This document shows positions 16,734 through 24,057 of a stretch of 64,000 bases of DNA, in pieces. The stretch covers positions 1 through 64,000 of the forward strand of contig JBBISU010000016.1 in assembly GCA_037441225.1 (NCBI GenBank), given 5' to 3'. Source of the stretch: JBBFMJ01 sp037441225 (GTDB taxonomy: Bacteria > Acidobacteriota > Thermoanaerobaculia > UBA2201). The notes under the pieces were generated by a model that did no database searches, was not told where the DNA came from, and saw only the letters and a list, made by a program, of their open reading frames with translations. The translations under genes were made by a program, and so were the position numbers. Within the stretch, counting starts at the first letter, position 1, and every line of letters begins with the position of its first letter.

Positions 16734-18779
16734 TTATTTATCCACAAATCTTTTTCCTCCAAACTTTGATTTCAATTCATCATCAATTTTGTCTGCCACA
16801 ATTGCTAAGGAGAGAACAACTGAATCCAGTTCATCTCTTTCAAGATATTCTCCTAAAAGAAAATGTTCAAAAATAAGTGCTTTTTCTTTTGGAAAATAAT
16901 TTAGTTTTCCATAAAAACAACTTCTATTAATATTTGCTATATAAGTATAAATTTCAAAATTTTCTACCAGCTCTTTTAATACAAGTGCCTGAATTCGGAC
17001 AAAGATTAATTTTTCCTGCCAGTTGAAAATTGAAACAATAATGGCTGTGCTTCCATATCTTATTCTATAAAAATTTTCTGCCCTTTCAAGGTTTTCATAA
17101 AGTTCTGTCAAATACTTTTCAACTTTCTTTTTTGTTATTTCTAATTTTTTTTCTATATCCAATTCTTTTTTCTTTATGTTCCTATTAGATAAAACTTTAT
17201 CTATTTCTTCATATAAAAAACTTCTTTTATATTTTTTTTCAAAAGGTGAAATATTATCATCTTTTACTGGAAAATCAATCAGGTTTTGTCCATCACTTTT
17301 ATAACTAAATTCAATCCCTGATGTAGAAAGAGCAGTAGGTGCAAGGTCCAAAAAAGAACCAGCCAAATTTTCTTCTTTATAAATTTTTTTATCTGGTGTA
17401 ATTATCAATAGAGGGACAAATTCAAATTTTAAATTATCTAACTCAATCATAGAACCCAAAAAATTTTCTTCCCTTTGTAAACCAACATGGTCACCATAAA
17501 TAAATATATATGTATCAGGGATACTCATAAACTCTTTTAAATATTTTTCCAAAACATTATCAACATAATTCATTGAAAGGAAATAATTCCTTAAAACTCT
17601 ATTTTCTATATCATTAAATTTTTCATTTTTATAATGTCTTAAGACATTTGTAAAGGGAACATGGCTTGACATAGTTATAATATAATAAAAAAAGGGCACT
17701 TTTTCTTTTTCAATCTCTTTTAAAACAAATTCAAAGACCTCCTCATCTTTTGCACCCCAACCAGTAACTTTTAAATCCATTTGATAAATATCAAGAAATT
17801 TATCAAAACCCATTGCAGGAAGAGCATAATTTCTATTCCAAAAATAACCTTCATTTCCATGGAATGCTTTTAATATATACCTTTCTTTCTTTAAAACTTT
17901 AATAAAAGAGTTTTTATAATCATAGTCCAGTAAATTGATTGATGGAAAATCAAAGATTGGTTCTTGGGAATTAAAGATTGTAAACTCACAATCAGAGGTT
18001 CCACCGCCATAATGATAACTTATAACATAAGGATAATAAATTGAATTTTCTTTAAGTCCATTTAAAAAAGGCATAACAAAACCTTCTTTGTATTTTTCAC
18101 TTATAATAAAAGAATCAAGGGATTCAACTTGAATAAAAATTATATTTGAATATTTTTCTTTCTTTTCTCTTTTTATAATATTTTCAGAGATTTTTAATTT
18201 AGAAATATAATCCTTTTTTTTAAAAATTTCATTTATCTGGTAAAAGGTTAATCCAAATTTTTCAACAATTCTTTTATCAGAAGTAAATTCATAGATTCTT
18301 TCTCTTTCTTTTACTTTTGAAACATTTATAAGGAAATAAAAGAATAAGAAAATTATGCAAAAAGATAAAGATAAAACTTGGATTTTTTTATTAAATTTTA
18401 TTAATTCTTTTAAATTATTTTTATAGATTAAAAAAATAAATATTGGAAGGTCAATTAAAAATAAAAGTATATAAGGATAAAAAGGAAAGGAGCCCTTTAA
18501 AAATGTTATGAGCCCTTCTGAAAAAAGAGAGATAGCAGTTTGAGGAGTTAAATATATTTTAAAATAAGAAAGGTAAGTAAAATTGATTGAAAGGTAAAGG
18601 AATTGTAAAAAATAAAAAAATATTGGGAAAATCTTAACTTTTAATTCAAATAATGCAAAGTAAATTAAAAAAGAAAAGGAAAGTAAAAAAACTAAATAAG
18701 AAAAATTAAAACCAAAAATTTTTAGATAAAAAAGGAATATCTTTAATGTGTTTAAAATTATAAAAATAAAAAAATTCAT
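16734..18779 (-). CDS. LtaS-like sulfatase/phosphoglycerol transferase fused to a C-terminal YbjN domain
   Basis: A 681-residue protein. Five N-terminal membrane segments (about 3-20, 25-45, 48-75, 103-122, 135-153) lead to an alkaline-phosphatase-superfamily domain (about 210-510). It has a metal Glu in VESLDSF (219), the catalytic-Thr motif GGGTSDCEF (Thr261), HGNEGYFWNR (307-316) as in LtaS, and YGDH (428-431). Family members move glycerol phosphate from phosphatidylglycerol onto lipoteichoic acid or periplasmic glucans. In a diderm, an OpgB/MdoB-like role is more likely. Residues about 548-681 are a YbjN domain, a fusion I do not know from this family. Its last 63 coding bases are identical to the downstream YbjN gene. 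With LtaS topology the fused domain would be periplasmic. Confidence 0.85.
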   Translation of the reverse strand: MNFFIFIILNTLKIFLFYLKIFGFNFSYLVFLLSFSFLIYFALFELKVKIFPIFFYFLQFLYLSINFTYLSYFKIYLTPQTAISLFSEGLITFLKGSFPFYPYILLFLIDLPIFIFLIYKNNLKELIKFNKKIQVLSLSFCIIFLFFYFLINVSKVKERERIYEFTSDKRIVEKFGLTFYQINEIFKKKDYISKLKISENIIKREKKEKYSNIIFIQVESLDSFIISEKYKEGFVMPFLNGLKENSIYYPYVISYHYGGGTSDCEFTIFNSQEPIFDFPSINLLDYDYKNSFIKVLKKERYILKAFHGNEGYFWNRNYALPAMGFDKFLDIYQMDLKVTGWGAKDEEVFEFVLKEIEKEKVPFFYYIITMSSHVPFTNVLRHYKNEKFNDIENRVLRNYFLSMNYVDNVLEKYLKEFMSIPDTYIFIYGDHVGLQREENFLGSMIELDNLKFEFVPLLIITPDKKIYKEENLAGSFLDLAPTALSTSGIEFSYKSDGQNLIDFPVKDDNISPFEKKYKRSFLYEEIDKVLSNRNIKKKELDIEKKLEITKKKVEKYLTELYENLERAENFYRIRYGSTAIIVSIFNWQEKLIFVRIQALVLKELVENFEIYTYIANINRSCFYGKLNYFPKEKALIFEHFLLGEYLERDELDSVVLSLAIVADKIDDELKSKFGGKRFVDK

Positions 18780-18791
18780 AAGTAAATTTTA
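18777..18791 (-). promoter_or_regulatory. Sulfatase-YbjN promoter, leaderless type
   Basis: TAAAAT at 18791-18786 lies 6 nt before the ATG at 18779, with no Shine-Dalgarno sequence. It shares a 60-nt divergent gap with the nuoB promoter. Confidence 0.5.
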
Positions 18792-18827
18792 TCATATATT
18801 AAATTTTACAAATAAAAAATTTTATGA

Positions 18828-18842
18828 TATATTTTTTTTATG
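18828..18842 (+). promoter_or_regulatory. nuoB promoter, leaderless type
   Basis: TATATT at 18828-18833 is 6 nt before the ATG at 18840. TTTACA at 18805-18810 gives a 17-nt spacer. Confidence 0.55.
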
Positions 18843-19289
18843 GAAAATTCTTTTTTAACCACTAAACTTGATTATATTGCAAGATGGGCACAGGGGAATT
18901 CCTTATGGCCCTTCCCTTTTGGTACTGCTTGTTGTGCCATTGAATTTATGTCAATTGTCTCTTCTCATTATGATCTTTCAAGGATTGGAGCAGAAGTTGT
19001 AAGGTTTTCACCAAGGCAGGCAGATCTTTTAATTGTGGCAGGGACAATTACAGATAAAATGGCACCTGTTTTGAAAAAAATTTATGATCAAATGCCAGAG
19101 CCAAAATGGGTTATTTCTATGGGTGTCTGTGCCTCAACTGGTGGTTTTTATAGGGCGTACCATGTTATGCAAGGAATTGATGAAATAATTCCAGTGGATG
19201 TCTATGTTCCGGGCTGTCCACCAACTCCAGAAGGGCTTTTTTATGCTATTTTGAAATTGAGAGAAAGAGTAATGAAAGGAGAAAAATAA
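18840..19289 (+). CDS. nuoB: NADH-quinone oxidoreductase subunit B
   Basis: A 149-residue complex I subunit that carries the N2 4Fe-4S cluster at the quinone site. The ligands are all present: adjacent Cys pair in [19 protein letters not shown] and [10 protein letters not shown]. It overlaps nuoCD by one base (TAATG). Complex I genes usually come as nuoA-N; here nuoB is the first gene with its own promoter, and nuoA is absent upstream. Confidence 0.96.
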   Translation: MENSFLTTKLDYIARWAQGNSLWPFPFGTACCAIEFMSIVSSHYDLSRIGAEVVRFSPRQADLLIVAGTITDKMAPVLKKIYDQMPEPKWVISMGVCASTGGFYRAYHVMQGIDEIIPVDVYVPGCPPTPEGLFYAILKLRERVMKGEK

Positions 19290-20926
19290 TGGATTTAATG
19301 CAGTTGAAAGAAAAGTATAAGGAAATCCAAACATTAGATAAAATTCCAACATTTTTAATACCAAAAAAAGATTTACTGGAAGTTTCAAAAAATTTAAAAG
19401 AAAATGGCTTTGATTTTTTAATGGATTTATGTGGTCTAGATTATTTTGGAGAAAGTGAAAGGTTTGAAGTTGTATATTTGTTCTTTTCATCAAAGAATTA
19501 TGAAAGGGTTCGTTTAAAGGTAAGAACAAATGATGGTGTCCCTTCAATTGTCTCTATTTACAAAGGTGCTGATTGGTTTGAGAGAGAGGTCTATGATATG
19601 TTTGGAGTTAAGTTTGAAGGGCATCCTGATTTAAGGAGGATTTTGACAGGTGATTATTTTAAAGGACATCCTTTAAGGAAGGATTATCCTGCAGGAAAGA
19701 GATGGCGTTGCACAGAAGAAGATGTTTATAAGCCAACTTTAAAGGAAGAAGAAGGAAAAGAATTGGAAGAAATTTTAATAAACATAGGACCCTCCCATCC
19801 TTCAACCCATGGAACTTTTCGATTGTTGACAAAATTAGATGGGGAAGTTATAAAATGGATGGATGCAGAGATTGGATATTTGCATAGGTGTTTTGAAAAG
19901 ATGTCTGAAACACATATATATCAGCAAGTTATACCATATACAGATAGATTAAATTATTGTTCTTCCTTTTTAAATAATGTTGGCTATTGTAAAGCAGTAG
20001 AAGAAATGCTTGGGATTGAAATTCCAGAAAGGGCAAAAATTATAAGGGTAATCTTAGGGGAACTTTCAAGGATAATGGATCACCTGGTCTGCCTTGCTGC
20101 AAATATTGTTGATATAGGTGCTTTGACAAATTATTGGTATTTATTCCAGCCAAGAGAAGAGATTTATACTATCTTAGAAAAGTGCTGTGGTGCTCGCTTG
20201 ACTGTTTCGTATTGCAGGATTGGAGGGCTTTCAAAGGATGTACCAGAGGACTTCAAAGAAATGGTTGAATATGTTTTAAAGATAACCCCTCCTTTATTAA
20301 ATGATGTGGATAAACTGATTTCAAAAAATCCAATATTTTTGAAAAGGACACAAAATGTGGGAAAAATTTCTCAAGAAGAAGCAATTGCTTATGGTTGGAC
20401 TGGACCTTGTCTGAGAGCATCTGGTATTCCTTATGATGTAAGAAAAGCATATCCTTATTATTTTTATGATGAATTTGATTGGGACATCCCCGTTGGGACA
20501 AAGGGAGATACTTACGATAGGTATCAAGTGAGGATGGAAGAGATGAGGCAGTCATTAAAAATTGTTGAACAAGCATTGAAAAGATTAAAACCAGGACCTG
20601 TACTTATTGATGACCCAAGGATTGTTTTACCACCAAGGGAAGAGGTCTATAACACAATGGAAGGGCTAATTTATAATTTTGAAAAAGTAATGTTTGGATT
20701 AAAGGTTCCAAAAGGTGAATACTATGGCTTTACAGAAGGAGCAAATGGAGAACTTGGCTTTTATATTGTCTCAGATGGTTCAACAAAGCCATATAGAGTA
20801 AGGGTAAGACCCCCTTGTTTTGCTATTTATCAGGCATTTCCAAAGATGATGGTTGGACAAATGGTAGCAGATGCAGTTGCCGTTTTAGGAAGTTTAAACA
20901 TCATTGCTGGTGAATTGGATAGATAA
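19289..20926 (+). CDS. nuoCD: Fused NADH-quinone oxidoreductase subunit C/D
   Basis: A 545-residue fusion. NuoC (30 kDa) covers about 1-150 and has the segment YDMFGVKFEGHPDLRRIL. NuoD (49 kDa) follows from NIGPSHPSTHGT near 165, with the quinone-site HPSTHG motif, MDHLVCLAANI and a canonical C-terminus DAVAVLGSLNIIAGELDR. The NiFe-hydrogenase CxxC motifs are absent, so this is complex I and not a group 4 hydrogenase. The remaining subunits do not follow; an AT-rich gap with REP-like palindromes comes next, so they must lie elsewhere. Confidence 0.95.
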   Translation: MDLMQLKEKYKEIQTLDKIPTFLIPKKDLLEVSKNLKENGFDFLMDLCGLDYFGESERFEVVYLFFSSKNYERVRLKVRTNDGVPSIVSIYKGADWFEREVYDMFGVKFEGHPDLRRILTGDYFKGHPLRKDYPAGKRWRCTEEDVYKPTLKEEEGKELEEILINIGPSHPSTHGTFRLLTKLDGEVIKWMDAEIGYLHRCFEKMSETHIYQQVIPYTDRLNYCSSFLNNVGYCKAVEEMLGIEIPERAKIIRVILGELSRIMDHLVCLAANIVDIGALTNYWYLFQPREEIYTILEKCCGARLTVSYCRIGGLSKDVPEDFKEMVEYVLKITPPLLNDVDKLISKNPIFLKRTQNVGKISQEEAIAYGWTGPCLRASGIPYDVRKAYPYYFYDEFDWDIPVGTKGDTYDRYQVRMEEMRQSLKIVEQALKRLKPGPVLIDDPRIVLPPREEVYNTMEGLIYNFEKVMFGLKVPKGEYYGFTEGANGELGFYIVSDGSTKPYRVRVRPPCFAIYQAFPKMMVGQMVADAVAVLGSLNIIAGELDR

Positions 20927-21376
20927 GATAAAAGAGAAATAAGGGACGATTTTTTAATCCCGTCAAATAAAAGATATATATCTACATTATTGTATTTGAC
21001 TTTTGCCAATTCATTCATTATATCTTCTTATAATTTTTCAAATCCCTCAAAGTTTTTTTTCTCTATTTGGCTTATTTTATATCTAAAATATATGTTTACA
21101 TACCTCAATATTTTTTTACAAAATTTTCCATTAAATATATTTCCTCAAAACATTGGATAGGATTATTATTTTTAAGGGGCCACAAGCTCGCCCTTACTGC
21201 TACGCTGATATCTTGCAGGTAAAGAACCTGCGGCTACATTTTTTTGATTATTATTTCACGGATTGCACCAGTGCGACACCTACTAATGCTCTACTGCTCT
21301 TTTTTAATCTCTATTATCAATTGATTTTTTGATTTTAAATTTATTTTCTTTTAATTGTTTTTGGAACTTTTTAGAA
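20927..21376. repeat. AT-rich gap with REP-like palindromes between convergent genes
   Basis: No gene. A minus-strand GTAG-headed palindrome lies at 21215-21237 (arms GCAGGT/ACCTGC, 5-nt loop). A second GTAG-headed one is at about 21260-21283 (GCAC-CA-GTGC core). A degenerate GGGGCCACAAGCTCGCCC is at 21176-21193. CTACTGCTCT at 21291-21300 matches part of the inverted repeat shared by the 11.9 and 48.2 kb islands. A weak hairpin GGGA...TCCC follows the nuoCD stop. Confidence 0.65.
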
Positions 21377-21922
21377 TCAATCAACTTTTAAATTTATTTT
21401 TCTGAAAAGTTCTACCATTATCCTGGCTGTAACTCCCCATATCCTTAAATCTTTATCCCAAAATTCAACTCCATAAAAGCCAATTGTCTTCTTGAAATTT
21501 AAAATTGGAATTGAAAATATTTTTTCTACTTCTATTTTATCTGCTGGTTTATAATCAATATTACCAGGAATTAAAATCACAAAAGGCCTTATCCAAAACT
21601 TTGTAGGTGTTGTCTGGTCTGATAACTGTCCTAAAAGATAAATAAGTTCTTTTTTTATACCTAATTCTTCTTCCACTTCCCTTAAAACAGTATTATATAA
21701 AGTGCCATCTTTTGGTTCATATTGACCACCTGGAAAACCAATTTGTCCCGGATGGTTTACTTTCATAGTCCTTAATATAAATGTCAAAGACAAATTTCCT
21801 TTTATAACAGATAAAGGTACACCAACAGCAGAAGGAACAAAATCCTTTAATGGCAATTCAACTGGCTTTTCTCTTTTTAACAATTCTTCTATTTCTTTAA
21901 ACCACATAAAAATTCCTTCCAA
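21377..21922 (-). CDS. NUDIX hydrolase, CoA pyrophosphatase type
   Basis: A 181-residue protein with an intact NUDIX helix LREVEEELG. The preceding GFPGGQ and Asp at the usual Glu site fit the CoA-diphosphatase (NudL/YeaB) subfamily, which hydrolyses CoA to phosphopantetheine and 3',5'-ADP. ATG 21922 or the internal ATG at 21907 could be the start; both overlap the end of the glycosyltransferase gene. It is last in the unit prfB, glycosyltransferase, NUDIX. Subfamily assignment is moderately sure. Confidence 0.85.
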   Translation of the reverse strand: MEGIFMWFKEIEELLKREKPVELPLKDFVPSAVGVPLSVIKGNLSLTFILRTMKVNHPGQIGFPGGQYEPKDGTLYNTVLREVEEELGIKKELIYLLGQLSDQTTPTKFWIRPFVILIPGNIDYKPADKIEVEKIFSIPILNFKKTIGFYGVEFWDKDLRIWGVTARIMVELFRKINLKVD

Positions 21923-22884
21923 CTATTTAACCATATTTCAATTGAATGTTCTTTTTCAACAAATTCTTTTATTTCTTTTGAAACTTTATTCAAAAAAGTT
22001 GGGCATTCCCATAGTTTTTTTATTTCAAAAAATCCCTCTTCTATTTTTTTTATTTTAATTGCCCCTTTAAGTTCATTGTAACTTCCAAAGGAAGATACAA
22101 CTGGTACTACACCTCTTGCCATTGCTTCCAATGTTGAAAGGGATGTCTCACCATATACAGGGTATCTGTAATTAAAGATTACTTGAACCTTTGAAAGCAA
22201 ATCATAGAACTCTTCCGAAGGTAGATTTTCAAAGTATTTTGCAAATTTTAATTCTTCCAAGCCCTCCCTTGTTCCGCCACCACAAATTATAAGTTCCATT
22301 TGGGGAAATTCTTCTTTTAACTTTAAAATTACTTTTGCTACATCTTTTAATTTTCTGTTAATTCCTCTATGTCCAAAAATCCCTAAGGAATAAGGTATCT
22401 TTTCAAAATTTTCTTTAAATGCCTCAGTTCCCATTGGTATATAAAATATGTCCTTTTCAATTTTCCACATCTTTAAAATTTCTTTTGCATAATGGGAATG
22501 GACAATAATCCCTTTTTGCTTGTTTAACAGATTAAAAATTGCAGGTGAATAGAGTTCTAAATTGTCAATCCAGATGCCTTTATCTCTAATTTTATAAACT
22601 AAATCACCACATTCAAAATATTTTCCATCATTTAAATAAAAGGCAGCAAAGTGTAAATTTAAATCATGTAAAACAACATAACTAGGAACCTCAAAGGCAC
22701 ATTTGTAAATTTCTTTATTCATTGAATGGTTTCCTAAATTATAAATTATAGGAAAATCTTTGAAATTTTTAACTTCTGATTCTTCAATCCATTTTAAATC
22801 ATTTAAATTTAAATTTGAAAAAAGTTTTTGGCTATAATGGAATAAACCAGAAGAAATATTTTTTGTTGAAACCCAAAAAATCAT
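21889..22884 (-). CDS. GT-B glycosyltransferase (group 1/GT4-like)
   Basis: A 331-residue cytoplasmic protein with the C-terminal nucleotide-sugar motif of GT4 enzymes: [19 protein letters not shown] near 258-276, with the first Glu and the E of LEAMA as the expected E-x7-E pair. The Rossmann-like segment [10 protein letters not shown] is near the N-terminus and an ICGGG loop is near 200. It overlaps prfB by 4 bases and the NUDIX gene by 19-34 bases. Donor and acceptor are unknown. Confidence 0.8.
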   Translation of the reverse strand: MIFWVSTKNISSGLFHYSQKLFSNLNLNDLKWIEESEVKNFKDFPIIYNLGNHSMNKEIYKCAFEVPSYVVLHDLNLHFAAFYLNDGKYFECGDLVYKIRDKGIWIDNLELYSPAIFNLLNKQKGIIVHSHYAKEILKMWKIEKDIFYIPMGTEAFKENFEKIPYSLGIFGHRGINRKLKDVAKVILKLKEEFPQMELIICGGGTREGLEELKFAKYFENLPSEEFYDLLSKVQVIFNYRYPVYGETSLSTLEAMARGVVPVVSSFGSYNELKGAIKIKKIEEGFFEIKKLWECPTFLNKVSKEIKEFVEKEHSIEIWLNSWKEFLCGLKK

Positions 22885-23946
22885 TTAAGTAAATAACTTT
22901 CAATAAAGGGCATCAAATCCCCATCTAATACACCTTCTGCATTTGATGTTTCATAGCCAGTCCTCAAGTCCTTTACAAGTTTATAAGGATGTAAGACATA
23001 AGACCTTATCTGGCTTCCCCAAGCAATTTCCTTTTTTTCTGCTTCCTTTTTTCTCTTTTCTTCTTCCCTTTTTTTCAATTCCAGATCATAAAGGCGTGCC
23101 TTTAAAATTTTTAAAGCAGTTGCCCTGTTTTTTATTTGAGACCTTTCATTTTGACAGGAGACAACAATCCCTGTTGGAATATGGACAATCCTTACAGCAC
23201 TATCTGTTACATTTATATGTTGACCTCCATGTCCAGAAGCTCTGAAGGTATCAATCCTTAAATCAGAATCCTTTATTTCAATTTCAATATTTTCATCTAT
23301 TTCTGGATATACATCAACAGCAGCAAAAGATGTATGCCTTCTTTTATTTGCATCAAAAGGGGAAATCCTTACCAATCTATGAACACCTGCTTCTGCCTTT
23401 AAAAATCCATAAGCATATAGTCCTTCCACAAGGATTGTTGAACTTTTTATTCCTGCTTCCTCACCAGCCATTATTTCAAGGATTTGAACTTCCCACCCTT
23501 CCCTTTCACAAAATCTTATATACATTCTTAAAAGCATCTCTGCCCAATCCTGTGATTCAGTTCCGCCTGCTCCAGGATGGATTGAAATATAGGCATTATT
23601 TTTTTCAATATCTTCTTTAAATGTAAACTTTAAAAATAATTCTTTTTGTTTCTTTTCCCACAAATTGCAGAAATTTTCAATTTCTTCTTCTACATTTTCT
23701 CCTTCTTTTTGAAGTTCTAAAAGGGTCTCTAATTCCTCTTCTCCTTCTTTTAAAGAGTTATAAACATCTCTCTTGTCATCCAAATCCTTTTTTTCTTTTA
23801 AAAGTTTTACCTTCATTTCTTTATCTTCCCAGGTAGAGGGCTTTTGTAGTTCTTCATTTATCTTAAGAAGTTTTTCTTCAAAATTTTCTGCTTCAAAGGA
23901 ACTCCTTTAATTTTTTAAAATTTTCAATTATCTTTTCAATTTCCAT
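22881..23946 (-). CDS. prfB: Peptide chain release factor 2 with programmed +1 frameshift
   Basis: Reads UAA and UGA stop codons. Starting at ATG 23946, 17 codons reach CTT TGA (TGA at 23895-23893). Skipping the T at 23895 joins the main frame, which starts GAA at 23894 and runs to 22881, giving about 354 residues. AAGGAG (23907-23902) lies 3 nt before CTT, the same geometry as the E. coli recoding site. The anticodon-like SPF (RISPFDA) and the catalytic GGQ (SGHGGQH) are present. Taking ATG 23816 as the start would wrongly remove the N-terminal 44 or so residues. Expression is thus autoregulated by RF2 level. Confidence 0.95.
23893..23907 (-). promoter_or_regulatory. prfB recoding site
   Basis: AAGGAG-TTC-CTT-TGA: an internal Shine-Dalgarno, 3-nt spacer, slippery CTT and in-frame TGA followed by A. 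The downstream sequence continues as release factor 2 only in the +1 frame. Confidence 0.93.
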
Positions 23947-23958
23947 ATATTTATTTTA
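23944..23958 (-). promoter_or_regulatory. prfB promoter, leaderless type
   Basis: TAAAAT (23958-23953) is 6 nt before the ATG at 23946. TTGATT (23981-23976) gives a 17-nt spacer. Confidence 0.6.
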
Positions 23959-24057
23959 ATTTATATTATTCAAATAATCAAGCATTATGGTTATGGGATA
24001 TGGCTAAAAAATATAGCAATTTATTATATTCCTTAAAATTTTTCTAAAATTTAATTT

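Noticed and set aside
18840..20926. Group 4 membrane hydrogenase instead of complex I
   Set aside because: The large subunit lacks the CxxC pairs that bind NiFe, and its C-terminus is that of NuoD.
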